A stretch of DNA of 64,000 bases from Aplectana chamaeleonis (GCA_029168955.1 JAPDOI010000038.1:1453001-1517000); one strand, 5' to 3'. Positions 1 to 11,094 are shown, counted from the stretch's first letter. Notes: a model not told the origin generated them from the sequence alone. Numbers and translations are program-made.

Positions 1-126
1 AAACACTGGAGATTTCATTGATTACCTCGTTTGGCGGAGGGTTGCCAACCTTTACCGTGTAATTATTACTTTAGTTCTTGCGTAAGGTGCAGATGTAGAT
101 GTCGTTATTTGTAATGGCCCGTTTAA

Positions 127-663
127 AGGCAGTGGTCGCGCTCAAATATGCTAGTCTTCTTTTCCTCTCTAAACCCTTTTCTGGGTATAGAGTAGAAGAA
201 CCTATAAGAAAAAATTGCGAAAAAACGCTGTTCAGGGCCAAATTTGAAGCCTGAACTTTCTTGTCTTTTGATGGTGGACGAGTCCACCCCACATCATCGG
301 CATCGATGATCTCTAACATCAAGAACATCAGCTGGCTTGAAATTGAATTTCAATCAATGAACCTTCAGATTTATGTACACATCTAGTCAAAAACATTGAC
401 TGAAGTGCTTGCTTTTATTGTTCAACTGTTTTATTAGGTAAATTTGCATTTATTTCTTCCTCTGAGTGTCGATGATTTTCGACTGCTTGGCATGAGACTG
501 TGATCTTTCTGTGCACGTGTGCACGAACTGGGAATTTAGGGTCTTAATAACTTTAATTCTAGCCCGTTTTTTACCGCGCTACCTTCATAGTTTTTGAGCT
601 GTTTTTAATCTAAGGTGATTTTTGTAGTATTTATAATAACTTTTTTCATCGTGACCACTGCCT
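127..663 (+). mobile_element. Family A element, copy A1 (TTAA-flanked, non-autonomous)
   Basis: A 537-bp element with inverted ends: the left end begins AGGCAGTGGTCGCG and the right end reads back as AGGCAGTGGTCACG. It is bounded by TTAA at 123-126 and 664-667. Four further copies lie at about 22.1, 43.6, 50.6 and 59.1 kb. The short frames in it are repeat shadows; no transposase is visible. TTAA duplication is known for piggyBac and for T2-type MITEs, but the superfamily is an inference here. A TA duplication one base further in cannot be excluded. Confidence 0.85.
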
Positions 664-785
664 TTAAACGAAAAAGAGTAGCAGTGATGACTTCGGGGAA
701 TGTCTTATGCCCAAACGGAGTGCCTTCCAAACTTGATCGTTTCAAACTTGATAAAAATTGAGGTGGTGCGGAAAGCATTCTAGTA

Positions 786-1036
786 CAGTTCACCTCCGCA
801 CTGCCGTTCAGTCCGTAAAAAACAAGCTGATCGCGAAAGCGTGCTGCGGCGCGGTTGCGGATACCCTCAGACAGGGATGTGGGATCACCCGGGTGGTGAG
901 ATCAACCGGGCATCAAAGGCAAAAACCGCCCGGGTGATTCCACATCCCTATCTGAGGATCCTCGCAACCGCGCCGCAGCACGCTTTCGCGATCAGCTTGC
1001 ACTTTCCGGACTGAACGGCAAAGCGGAGGTCAACTG
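786..1036. mobile_element. GC-rich foldback element with TA target duplication
   Basis: A 251-bp near-perfect palindrome. The left end CAGTTCACCTCCGC pairs with the right end GCGGAGGTCAACTG, and the arms (about 105 bp each) meet near CCCGGG. It is flanked by TA at 784-785 and 1037-1038. The arms are much richer in GC than the flanks. The start CAGTT and the TA target resemble family H (8197-8697), suggesting a Tc1/mariner-like mobiliser; that link is an inference. Confidence 0.85.
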
Positions 1037-1394
1037 TATGTAATGAGATTTTCCGGCAGGGCACGTTCAATACTTCCCATCATTCAAATTTCCCGTGCGC
1101 GCGTTGACCAACTATAATACTGGAATTCGAAGCATACAGGTTCATTACGAAATAAGCTTCCTACTCCACAAATCACTCACTAATACAGCATAGTTTTTAG
1201 TCAGAGAAAAGTTGATAGCGTTTCCATCTCAAAGGCTGCCTGAGTTTTTCGCTGAGTCATCCCGCTCCATTACACAAGGTTTTTTTTATTTGAATGGATT
1301 GTTCCGAAATAATTTCCGAGGTCCAAAAATGTGAAAGTTGAGGAAGCAGTGGAAATGGCTGCTCTTATAGCTAGGTCTAATGACTTCATGCTTA

Positions 1395-1640
1395 GCGATG
1401 ACTATAGTTGTGAAATTCGAGTAAACTCGAATCGATATATTCGAATAATTGCCATTCGAATACGTATTCATTATAGGAATTCCTAAAATCGCACCATTCG
1501 AATCTATTCAAAAATCGAACCTCAAGAAAACAGGGTCATTCAAATCCGTTCGATATTCGAAGCCTACTATTCGAATGAACATTCGAATAGTTACAATTTC
1601 GAATAGTTTCAAATCAATCTACCCCGTCGTCGCTATTTAA
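1395..1640. repeat. ATTCGAA-rich subterminal-type repeat
   Basis: Many copies of the short palindromes ATTCGAAT and TTCGAA, beginning just after CTATAGTTGTG. Related ATTCGAA-rich tracts lie at 3720-3905, 4920-5130, 17440-17570 and 42545-42660, and three of the five abut the same TATAGTTGTG-like end. Probably an end of an N-type transposon. Confidence 0.55.
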
Positions 1641-2754
1641 GGTGTACGGTAGGGTATACTTGGGCAAAACTGTGAAAATTTTCGAACATATTCGAAAACC
1701 ATTTTTTCAAATTTCAAATTTTAGAATAATTTTTTCTATTTTTCGGATAAAATTTCTCGAATTCACTAATGATAGCTTCGATTTTAAAAATTAGCTTTGC
1801 ACAGTCATTTACTGCGACTGTCACTTTGTAGAAATATTCATCGATTACACTTACTCTGAATCTCAAACCGCTTTCAATCTGGGTGGCTGCAGAATCAGTC
1901 ACTGGTGTTGGATTGTGTCGGAAATCGTTAAGAGAGCCTATCATAATGTTAGGCGCTATTCATACTACTCAACACGAGCGCGGCACGCGCGTGACGCCCG
2001 CTCTACCATTGCGGCGGCTGCCGTAACGAATTTTCCGTCATTTCCATTATTGATCCGTTTTCAATTTCCTTCCGCCTAATAATAACTAATTTTAGTGCTA
2101 TCTTCTGCTACTATGATAATGATCGTATGTACAGATTTTGCTTGCTCGGCCAAGTTAGGGCCCACTTCAATCCGCTCCGCCCTAGCGTCGCTGCTGGATA
2201 TATTCATAGTCTTCGCAAGCGAGTCAAGCGCGTTTAGCACAAGACGTTTGGCTTCAGGCGAGACTTGACTGCAACTATCCCTCCCCTGAAAAGCGCCTTC
2301 TCGCAGCTAAGCGCCGAGACCCTAGCGTCGCTCTCAAGACCTACTACTACGCCACGGCGCAGCCTAGGCAAACTCGCTGCCGCCGAGCTTGCACCACTTC
2401 AGGTGAGTGGACAGGGCTGAACACTGGGGCTTGGAACCCTTACGCCCTTTCGCCGCCACGGAACATGCCGCTTTTGAGCTACAATGAAGCCTTGTTTTGG
2501 ATTACTAGAAAATTAGCCGGAAGTTGGCAACTAGTTTCCTTCCCAATGAGCATGCTGGCGAAATCTATTTGCGATCGGAACCGGTAACAAGACAGTAAAC
2601 CGCGGCTAACGCCGCTATAGCGGTAACAACGATCGAGAACATTCCTCCGCCACCGCCGCGTTTGGTCATTTTTTTAAGGAGCGGGAGCGGCACTTGACGC
2701 GATAGCAAAGGTACGAAAAGGGCGTTAGGCCTATGGTATAGTTTTGCGACACGA
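1641..2754. other. No gene recognised; GC-rich patch 2140-2460
   Basis: AT-rich sequence up to about 1960, then a GC-rich stretch with CGCG-containing words and no convincing frame. A short minus frame at 1714-1944 has no recognisable motif. Confidence 0.4.
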
Positions 2755-3015
2755 CGTCGCGTCACTGTGCACAGCGACAGCGACCGCCTCCCGCTCTTTA
2801 AGGCCATGGTCACACTTATAGCGACCAACGACGGCGACAGTTCATGTCAGGCATATCGACTTTCAGTCGATACTGATGTTAGAAATTGCGTGACGTCGCT
2901 CGTCGTTGGAAGTCTGATTTCGGCCTTAATCTGTCGCTGTCGCAGTGCGCTGCACAGCGACAGCCACAGTGGCAACAACAGGCATCGGCATATTTTCAGT
3001 ATGTCAGCCCTCCAC
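2755..3015. repeat. Family O palindromic repeat, copy O1
   Basis: Contains GTGCACAGCGACAGCGAC near 2765 and its inverted counterpart GTGCGCTGCACAGCGACAG near 2945, around a core with CAGGCATATCGA and GTCGCTCGTCG. The same core recurs at 49615-49795 and 56900-57015. The frames here on both strands are consequences of the palindrome. Confidence 0.6.
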
Positions 3016-3228
3016 GACACGTCGCTGTAAATGACACGCGACAACTGTACCTACAACGGCCAGTGCCATTGCTCCGATACTGGTCCCGCCACGATTTGTG
3101 CTAAATTCCATGACTCTCGCTCATAGCAGGGGCAAATGTATACCATTTACCTTAGTCAACGCTTATACTCCCGCCGCCGAGAAGCGCAGCGTAGTGCGAT
3201 CCCATATTATCGATCGTGCTGCGCCGCG

Positions 3229-3315
3229 CAAGGTTGCGCGTAACTGAATTTGTGATTTAGTAAATCGTAAATCGTAAGTTTTCAAATTCTTCGTAATTCG
3301 TAAATCGTAATTCAC
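3229..3315 (-). mobile_element. Relic of a hAT-like element end
   Basis: The stretch GCGCGTAACTGAATTTGTG followed by repeated AATCGTAA and AATTCGTAA words closely matches the inverted right end of the hAT-like element at 46552-49374. The terminal CAGGG is degenerate and no target duplication is seen, so this is an orphan end. Confidence 0.55.
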
Positions 3316-3719
3316 AAGGCCTGAGCAAAACCAAACCTCTTCAGCCGCGAAGACCACTCCAAGCTGATGTTTCTAGAGTAGTCAATGTAGATTAAAAAGC
3401 ACAATCGCTCTCGTTCGTATTTCAAGTAACTGTTTCTCTGGAACGGGAGTGTTTTGAAAGCTGAAATCCTGGTAGTGTCCATATCTGCTTGACAGCTACA
3501 TAATACATGCGAAAACGAGAGAAAACGGTTTGCGTAGGCTGGCCGTACAAGCCAGCCTATCCCACCGATGGAGCACCTTGTACGGTGACGCAATATTTCA
3601 CACGATCCAAGCGTGTGAGAACCCCAAATCGGGAGTGTGGAGAATAGGTCAAGATGGAGCGTGAATTCAAAAGTTGATCAGAAAAAAAAGAACTTTTCAA
3701 GAAATGATGATTGTGCATT
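3316..3719. other. No gene; one small perfect hairpin
   Basis: Unassigned sequence. A perfect 9-bp inverted repeat, TAGGCTGGC with GCCAGCCTA around a 7-base loop, lies at 3534-3558. Nothing marks it as a terminator or RNA gene. Confidence 0.35.
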
Positions 3720-3905
3720 TCAATTATTCGAGGTTCAGAAACTCGAATATGCTCTTGAAAACATTCGAGTTTCGAATATTATTCAAAAGCCCGTTTTCAA
3801 AATATTCGAATTTCGAATAATATTCAAAAACCAGAATTTTCGAATTACGAATTTAGAATGATTCGAAAGTCGAAAAATCATTCGAATAGTTGTCGAATAA
3901 TATAA
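3720..3905. repeat. ATTCGAA-rich repeat tract
   Basis: Dense TTCGAATATT and ATTCGAA words. It may be the left end of the element whose right end is at about 5130, but the boundaries are not proven. Confidence 0.5.
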
Positions 3906-4599
3906 TTCGGTCCGAAGTATAGTAGGTGGCCATGTATTCCATTGCCAGGCATGACCACGTGAAATGGTTTCGAAATCACTTGGCGCCTCGCCGCGTGTAC
4001 TGACCGCAGTTTCTGTGTTTGTCAGCGCCGCAACAAATGATTGTTTTGACTGGTTCCCCCTTGTTTAATGTGTAATTGTACCCAATGAATCTCCAACTAA
4101 TAATATTTTGACTAGGGAATCAGATGACCACGCTCAAGTTCTAAGTTGTTCGAGGACCCCCAATAGTTTTTTTTATCATAAAATACTTAACCCCTTAGAA
4201 ATGCCGAAATTTCAAAAAAAAAATTCTTTGAGAGGCATACCGATTCCTGCAAGGTCCAAGATTACAAAACCGAATGATACAAAGTTGTCGCGTAAACGCA
4301 GTCTTTTTTTAAATATATGAACAAGTTGAGAACTTGTGTAGATCGGTCCGCTAATCCTCGGATGGTGGGCTGGTGGTAATAAACGGTACAGGAAGTTGAC
4401 CAATTCGGCAGACACTTTGTCCGGCTCTTTTAAACTGAAAAATGTTCACAGCGGTCATTGAGGGCGATATTCAACAATAATATCTATGTCGAAATCATTA
4501 GCTGAAACAAGGGGTTCACTGCCTGACAGAGCTGAATTTGTTATGATATTGTGGAAAGATGAAAAAAAAAGAAATTTCTTTGAAGGCAACGACTGGGAC

Positions 4600-5130
4600 T
4601 ACCTTCAATTTATCATCAGAAATCGTATTGCATGGCCCATTGCAACAACAGTGTTAAAAATCGGCTCAAAACGTGCAACCAATAGGAATATGCGGCCCTG
4701 AAACTTTGAATATGGAGTGCTCGTCCCACCCACTTCCTCGGTAGCCACAGGAAAGTGGGTGAAGTGGGCACACCACTTTCAAGTTTTGGGAGCGCTTGGC
4801 GGGGAAGTGTGAGGCAAAGGGGAAGTAGCATACGCGCGCACACGCTCACGATCAATGGCAGTAAGATTCGCTCCGAAATAGAGTATACATTGACTGCTCA
4901 ACTGGGTTGTTTTCAATTTGTGAAATTATTCGAAATTTTTTTTCGAATATATTCGCATTGATGTTTTTCGATATATTCGAAATTCGAACCTCAAAGAAGA
5001 AGCCATTCGGATGTATTCAAAAATTGGACTTCAAACAAGGGCGTATTCGAATCTCTTCAAAAATCGGACGTTGAAAAAAGGATCTCATTCGAATCCATTC
5101 GCTATTCGGTCTTTTCGTCTAGGGCACAAC
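4600..5130 (+). repeat. Family N repeat, copy N1
   Basis: Matches the reverse complement of 17417-18480 along most of its length. Shared words include CACCCACTTCCTCGGTAGC, the GATCAATGGCAGTA stretch and the ATTCGAA-rich end. The right end reads GGGCACAACTATAG. It lacks the Z element found in N2, so it serves as the empty-site reference for that insertion. 3906-4599 is unassigned AT-rich DNA. Confidence 0.65.
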
Positions 5131-6467
5131 TATAGTGGTGACTATCACTGCGGACGAGAAAAGCGTGAGTAGAGGGCATAGGATTCGCCTACGGAGGAAA
5201 CACTTCTGTAGACTTCTGTAGTGCTGGAGAGAACTTAACAAAAAAATCTTGAAACGAATGTATGAAGTCAAGCGAGATGTTCGGAGGGACAATTGTCAGC
5301 TGCTGATCCGTAAGGAGGAGGAGGGGAGGTGACTGAACGAGCGAACGGATGCATGCATGATGATGATATGGTCGGACGCGTCCCGAGCTGAAAGCGCCGA
5401 GCGTAACTGGAAATTCGGGTCAGTCGCGACGCAGTCGAGAAAGTGCGCGAAGAAAGCGAAAAGCAGGCGTTATGTCGCGCGACATTTTTTCTGACCATCG
5501 CGTAATTTGATTCCAATTTTTGTAAACAGATGTCTGGCAACTGCTACTTTTTTGAGGACCATATAGACCTCTAGTCAACAACAACATATTGTGAGGCACT
5601 TGACAGATTTGCGTCAAAAGGGACCTGCGAATCTAATAATACCCCGTATCTATTCCCAACGAGGGGTTTGAGTGCCACAGAACATGTTAAACGATGCCCA
5701 AGATGCTCGATCCTTTCAGACGAAAAGGAGCTCGACGCCCACTCCGATCCGCCCACTTTCCCAGAGGCACACGATTGGCATGTGCTCGCCCTCCTGACAC
5801 GAGAGCGGGCCTATCGCGGGGATAAGGGCGGGATGGTGCCTATCATGGGCAAAGTGTGCCCCCAAAAGAGGCTCGACGCCCAAGACGCTAAAGGGGAGCA
5901 TACGACGCGCTCTGAGCCAGGATGACTGCATTGCCGTTGGTTCAGTTACCCAAATTTGAAGCACCTGATCCCATGTGGCCTTTGGAGCCCCGCTCAACCG
6001 CTGGCGGCCCCAGTTGGTGCTCGGTGCATTGGCCGAGCCGCGTTTCGGCCTGCGCCCTGCGGGATTTCAAGCGGAGCTAGATGGGTTGTCTACAAGAGCC
6101 ATATGGGCCCCTTGAATTAGTAATTCTCTGAACGTTATCATATTTTTAGCATTTCAGAAGTTCAAGTTTAATATTTCTTCTTACACTAACACCCCACAGC
6201 ACAATCGATTGAAACAAGCTTAACAGGTATTCTGAACCTTTTCTTCCTGGAGCAGCCTGTTCGAAAAAAAATTTTTTTTTGAGCTTTCTAGTTGATTCGG
6301 TCACCAATGGGCACAATCTCCCGGAAAAGTTATTTCCCAGTTCCTAATACGACGCTCCTATCGGCACAACGTACCCCTCCCTTTAGTGTCTCGCGGCCGT
6401 CTACGACCCACAGCTTGTGATAATCGAGACCCTGTAATTCGCGGCACTTATATTACATAATGTCGGC
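5131..6467. other. No gene recognised; GC-rich segment 5660-6110
   Basis: The middle is unusually rich in GC and holds an 85-codon plus frame (5668-5925) with a CPRC motif. It is not recognisable as a known protein and has no splice or start context. It could be a decayed retroelement piece, but this is unsupported. Confidence 0.3.
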
Positions 6468-6597
6468 ATGGATCCGGAAGAGACTTCACGTTCACTGTTG
6501 AAGGTTGGCGCAAACTCGGTGCCCCTATGTTATAACATATGGCGCCGAGTTTGCGCCAACCTACAATGGGGAACGCGGAGCCTCTTCAGAATCCTTG
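6468..6597. repeat. Palindrome with arms of about 60 bp
   Basis: The arms meet at ATGTTATAACAT. AGGTTGGCGCAAACTCGG on the left pairs with CCGAGTTTGCGCCAACCT on the right, and pairing continues more loosely outward to GGATCCGGAAGAG / CTCTTCAGAATCC. A left half-copy sits at 20400-20460. The ORF across it is an artefact of the hairpin. Confidence 0.8.
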
Positions 6598-6726
6598 CCA
6601 ATCCAACGTATCAATGCCTCAAAAAGGGATGCAACCACGGTGATCTGGTGGTAAGTTGCGGAGGTATTTGTGGTTTGTATGATTTCTTTTTTTCCCCTTT
6701 TCCTACCACGGCCCATTTTGCTCTGA

Positions 6727-7577
6727 CAAGGGAAGTATAAAAAGCGTAGGTCGGATCTGCGAAAACGACTAGTATGGTTAATATCCCTTCTGGCTCAATA
6801 GTAAAAATGCGCAGTATCCCGCCGCGAGCCGCAGGCTCAAAAAAGTTATGAGAATTTTCAAGCCTGGCGAAAAGGCAAGGGTACCCATCAGGCATTTTTT
6901 TCGGAGTTTCGAAAAATTTTCTTGGATTTAGCTCAAAAGTGTTATGTAGGGGTAATCTAGGGTGCCGAATACGAATCTGGAGTCCATTTGTCGAAATTTT
7001 CAGGTTTACTGTAGGTCACGGTAGGTAACATGTCATTTAGGGGTCTAAACCCACCTTAGTATTTTGAAAATCGACAAACGGACGCAAAATGCGTATTCTC
7101 CACCCCGAATAACCCCCGTATACAAATTTTGAGTAAAATCTGAGATTTTTACCAAACTACCGTATACCCTCCGTAATCTACCGTAATCTGCATAAGATCG
7201 ATAAACGGATCCCAGATTCGTGTTAAGCACCCCAAATAACCCTCAGAGAATGATTTTGAGACATATCTATCGTAGAAAACCGGAAATCTCGAAAGTGGGG
7301 GTTTTCCCTCGAAATTTTCCCCAGTTGGGAAGCTTTGAACGAAATGAGCCGAAAACATTGGAAAATCGACTAATTAACCACAGATTCGTGATCAGCGCCC
7401 CGAAAAACCTGCCTGGGAGAATTTTAAGTCAAATCTGGGCAATTTTTCTAAAACGCTTCCGGAGCTCTCAATTGGTAGAAATAAGCGCCCAACCGAAAAT
7501 CCGTACAAGTCCAAAACGCTGTCAGTCTGTACAAAGTACGGAAAATGTGCGTTCGTCCGAAATTTGCTCACTCGGGT
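6727..7577 (+). mobile_element. Family F element F1, right end lost
   Basis: Begins CAAGGGAAGTATAAAAAGCG and stays collinear with F2 (8861-9929), including the shared internal word CTACCGTATACCC. It stops near 7577, where an H-type arm begins, so its 3' inverted repeat was removed or replaced. No coding capacity. Confidence 0.8.
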
Positions 7578-7885
7578 AGTTTTGGGCGCTTCTTAGTGCG
7601 TTAGGAGAATTAGTCGTTTGAAAGGGCTTTGAAGTGTCTTTATTTCAATATTCTTATTAAAAAAAAAACGGCGAATTCCCCTTGCGCACTAAGAAAGCCT
7701 CTTTTCGCAATATTATAAGAGTCAGAAACAAAAATGAAGCAGAAAGGAAGGTGAAAAAAAAACAAGAAAAACCGTAACTCACCCAGAAAATCGATGACGA
7801 AGTCTGGCAAAGGGCCAGGTTTGCCACCGTAGTTTTGGTGTGTCGACCGCAACCGCACCATAGCCTTCTAACACTGCGGTAAACT
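7578..7885. mobile_element. Family H foldback H3, one arm retained
   Basis: Matches the right half of H2 (to 24829), ending CACTGCGGTAAACTG. Only a remnant of the left arm is present, so the hairpin is broken. It joins truncated F1 directly. Confidence 0.75.
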
Positions 7886-8195
7886 GTGCTTGAATATTGG
7901 ATACCGAATGTTGACACGATTCGGCGCCAAGCCCATGCATTCAAATGTCGTGTCTTTTCTTGCTTTTATAAGGAACGAAATCATCAACTAATACGTCTGA
8001 ATAGCTATTAATATGGACATTAATGCAAATTATTCAATTACTCGTCACTTTCATGTTTTTAATTGACGCATTTATATTACAGTTTGTATACTTATTCATT
8101 GAAATCTATCCATTGCCTTCTTTTTCATTGATTTACTTTATTATTCGGGGTTTTTCTCCAATCTTATATGATCGGTCGGTGTCGTCTGTCAAGGT
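7886..8195. repeat. Repeat I, copy I1 (continues after H1)
   Basis: About 310 bp collinear with 24830-25141, from GCTTGAATATTGG to TCGGTCGGTGTC. In both copies it directly follows an H right arm, so H arm and I may travel or duplicate as one unit. The copy resumes at 8698-8713 after the H1 insertion. Confidence 0.75.
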
Positions 8196-8196
8196 A

Positions 8197-8697
8197 CAGT
8201 TTACCGCAATGTTAAAAGGACATGTTGCGGTTACGGTCACACACTGAAACTACGGTGGAAGACGCCAGATTTCGTTATCGATCGACAGCACAGCTGATTT
8301 TCTGGGTGGGTTACGGTTTTTCTTTTTTTTCTTGTTTGCTTCGGCATTAATTTGGTTTCTGACTCTTATATTAATACGAATGGGTGGTTTTCTTAAAGTG
8401 CGAGAGGAATCTGCCGTTATTCTTCGATTTCAAAACAGAATTTTGAAAAAAAAAACACTCCGAAGCCCGAGCAAACGGCTATTTCTCCTCACGCACTTAG
8501 AATACCCCCGTATTCGCAATATTTAAACAGTCAGAAACAAAAATAGAATGCCGAAACAAACCAGAAAAAAAGGAAACCCATAACTTACCCAGGAATTCAG
8601 CAGTGCTGCCGATCGATAATGAAATCTGGCGTCTTCCACTGTAGTTTAAGTGTGTGACCGCAACCGCACCATGCCCTTTTAACATTGCGGTAAACTG
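8197..8697. mobile_element. Family H foldback element H1 (intact, TA-flanked)
   Basis: A 501-bp element with long inverted arms: CAGTTTACCGCAATG at the left and CATTGCGGTAAACTG at the right, with pairing of roughly 150-200 bp per arm. It is flanked by TA at 8195-8196 and 8698-8699. Removing it and one TA restores the uninterrupted sequence seen at 25121-25141, which proves the boundaries. Non-autonomous; probably moved by a TA-specific transposase. Confidence 0.92.
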
Positions 8698-8715
8698 TAT
8701 TTGTCAACTCCATCA

Positions 8716-8860
8716 AGGAAAGTTACCTGGAGAAAGTGGCCAATCCGAGCGGAATGCATATTTCAGGATCAACTTTGTCGGAAAATTCGAATTTTCACCT
8801 TTCTAGCCGCGCTCCGCTTCTCTGAACAGAGTTAGGGGTTGCGGTGGGTAAGTGACCTTA
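8716..8860 (+). mobile_element. Family G element G1, 5' part
   Basis: Aligns with the start of G2 at 29297, sharing GAGAAAGTGGCCAATCCGAG and the later word TTGCGGTG. It ends at GTGACCTTA, exactly where F2 starts, whereas G2 continues past that point. Confidence 0.7.
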
Positions 8861-9929
8861 CAAGGGAAGTATAAAAAGCGTAGGTCGGTTCTGCCAAAAC
8901 GACTAGCATGGTTAGTATCTCTTCTGGCTCAATAGTAAAAATGCGCAGTATCCCGCCGCGAGCCGCAGGTTCAAAAGAGATATGAGCATTTTTTAAGCCT
9001 GGCGAAAAGGCAAGGGTACCCCATCAGGCATTTTTTTTGGAGTTTCAAAAAATTTTCTCGGATTTAGCTCAAAAGTTGTTTGTAGGGGTAATCTAGGATG
9101 GTGAATACGAATCTGGAGTCCATTTGTCGAAATTTTGAGGTTTACTATAGGTTACGGTAGGTAACATGTCATTTAGGGGTCAAAACCCACCTTAGTATTT
9201 TGAAAATCGACAACCATTAAATTCGTATTCTCCACCCCGAATACAAATTTTGAGAAAAATCTGAGATTTTACCAAACTACCGTATACCCACCGTAATCTA
9301 TCGTAATCTGCATAAGATCGATAAACGGACTCCAGATTCGTGTTTAGCACTCCAAATAACCCTCAGCAAATGATTTTGAGACATATCTATCGTAGAAAAC
9401 CGGAAATCTCGAAAGTGGCGTTTTTCCTTCGAAATTTTCCCCGGTTGGGAAGCTTCAAACGAAATTAGCCGAAAACTTTCGAAAATCGACTAATAAATCA
9501 CAGAATCGTGATCAGCGCCCCAAAAAACCCTCCGAGAGAATTTTAAGTCAAATCTGGAACATTTTTCTTAAAAACGCTTCCAGAGCCCTCAATTAGTAGA
9601 AATACGCGCCCAACCGAAAATCCGTACAAGTCTAAAACGCTATTAGTCTGGACAAAGTACGGAAAATGTGCGTTCGTCCAAAATTTGCTCACTCGGGTAG
9701 TTTTTGACGCTGAACACATTTATGAGGTCCGTTTCCGTATTCTCCGAAGACTAACACACTTTTTGGAAGGTACGAAAAGCACAAAAAATGAGCTTTTTAA
9801 GCTTGTAACTTCTTGGAACCTGCGGCTCGGGGCGGGATACTGAGCAGTTCTACTATTGAGCCATAAGAGATACTAACGAGACACTAGTCGTTTTGGCAGA
9901 TCCGATCTACGCTTTGTATACTTCCCTTG
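8861..9929 (+). mobile_element. Family F element F2, full length with long TIRs
   Basis: A 1069-bp element with inverted terminal repeats of about 110 bp, left CAAGGGAAGTATAAAAAGCG and right CTTTGTATACTTCCCTTG. The TIRs include TCTGCCAAAACGACTAG and CCGCGAGCCGCAGGTTC. The interior is AT-rich with no transposase. It lies inside a G element. The superfamily is unknown; no clear target duplication could be read. Confidence 0.88.
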
Positions 9930-10425
9930 TGAGCCGAAAATTCCTTTATTCCAGGTTTTCATTTGAGTAGAATCGTAAGCAAATCCAGTTTAAGGCAAAA
10001 AAAAAACTTCAGGACCATCAGGAACGGATGTCATCTGCATACAATGATCGCATGTGCAACAATGTCCGATCAGGATCTCGGCGGATCGAAATATGCAAAG
10101 CTGATCACCCATTCGGTCATACACAGTTGATTCTCGCGTGTCGGTGAATTGAAAGGGCACGTTCCCTTTGTCGGAAGCTGCCTGCCGCATATCCGGCGAC
10201 TATCTTTACTTTGGATTTGGACTAAAGAAACATTTAAATCTCCCTCAGATGAAGTCGTGTTGTGATCTTGAGAATAGATTCGTGTCCGGATGGACAGTTT
10301 ATATGAAACAGAAAAAATAGAAAAAATTGATCTCGCGGCAACAACATGGCTTTCAGCTCAGGGGATCAACGACAAATAATGTGGCCGATATCGTGTCGGT
10401 ATTCTTGTGCAGTAAACCGAGATTT
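9930..10425. other. No gene recognised
   Basis: Unassigned sequence between F2 and the hammerhead palindrome. The 66-codon minus frame at 9990-10190 has no known motif. Confidence 0.35.
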
Positions 10426-10439
10426 TTCAGCTTTTATTC

Positions 10440-10475
10440 GGCTTACGTTTCGGCAACCAGGCCTTCGTCAGAGCC
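10440..10475 (-). ncRNA. Hammerhead-ribozyme-like motif, left
   Basis: Read on the minus strand: stem I GGCT, core CTGACGA, stem II GGC/GCC with a 6-base loop, then GAAA, then ACGTA (a minimal stem III AC/GT plus the cleavage-site A), then AGCC. The AGCC is the exact complement of GGCT. This order matches a type I hammerhead with very short stem III, as known from Penelope-like elements and retrozymes. Oddity: one extra A between the core and stem II. Self-cleavage is inferred, not shown. Confidence 0.6.
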
Positions 10476-10562
10476 TTTAGTGTGCAGACTGAAGCCTGTT
10501 TAGATGGCGGGTCAACTAAGACCATCTGAGGGTGTCTGGCAGGCTTCAGTCTGCACACTAAA

Positions 10563-10598
10563 GGCTCTGACGAAAGCGTGATCGCCGAAACGTAGGTC
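10563..10598 (+). ncRNA. Hammerhead-ribozyme-like motif, right
   Basis: GGCT, CTGACGA, stem II GCG/CGC around TGAT, GAAA, ACGTA, GGTC. Compared with the left copy, stem II has lost its outer pair and gained an inner one, and stem I keeps pairing through G-T wobbles. All core residues are unchanged, which hints at retained function. It has the same extra A after the core. Confidence 0.55.
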
Positions 10599-10607
10599 GA
10601 ATAAAAG

Positions 10608-10970
10608 TTGAACAATCTCGGCCTACCGTTTAAGAATACCGATACTATTATGCCAAGATTTATGGAAAGTCGAACGCGAAATAATGTTGTCGATAGATTA
10701 TTTTATGGGAATCTGGCACTTCACCCAGATAACTCAGTTGACGTGGTCTATGTTGACCTATTTAAGGTGTTTGACAAAGTAACTCTTTGTGAATTACTTC
10801 AGAAACTTGATTCTATGGAAAATAACGGGAGGTTACCAGATTGGTTCGCATAATATCTGCGAAGAAGGCACATGATAGTGAGAGTTGTAGGGTACGAGTT
10901 GTATGAAAGGTACCGTTGCACAAGTGGTTTTCTCCAAGATGGGGTTCTCTCCCATCTACTCCTTTTCGAT
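10608..10970 (+). pseudogene. Non-LTR retrotransposon reverse transcriptase fragment (dead)
   Basis: The translated stretch has the RT motif A form VDVVYVDLFKVFDKV, then DSMENNGRLPDWFA, a TAA stop at 10851-10853, and in the same frame YLRRRHMIVRVVGYE and a motif B-like SGFLQDGVLSHLLLFD. These align with the CR1/jockey-type order (Y-D-F-KAFDKV, DWF-YL, SGVPQGSVLGPLL). It is degraded: stop codon inside, catalytic YADD box absent, both ends missing. Its job when alive was target-primed reverse transcription. The flanking hammerhead palindrome is unusual, since hammerheads are better known from Penelope-like elements, whose RT looks different. Confidence 0.8.
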
Positions 10971-11094
10971 CGTAATATGATCGATATATAACACAGCAGT
11001 ATATAAGATGAGTCAAAATATATGGGGTCTATGATGATGAATACTCGAGTACTGAAGTTCAAGCGCGTTCTCAGAAATTCGATAGGTAGGTTAA

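Larger units (their letters stand above)
10426..10612. repeat. Palindrome carrying two outward hammerhead-like motifs
   Basis: Arms of about 73 bp (10426-10500 and 10540-10612) are nearly complementary, with a 40-bp centre that forms a small hairpin of its own (AGATGG...CCATCT). Each arm, read outward, contains a hammerhead core followed by AATAAAAG. It directly abuts the LINE reverse transcriptase fragment. Confidence 0.85.

Noticed and set aside
5939..5961. Sequence resembling the nematode SL1 spliced leader (GGTTCAGTTACCCAAATTTG)
   Set aside because: Several mismatches, no GT donor after it, and no Sm-site or SL RNA stem-loops downstream. Chance or decayed match.
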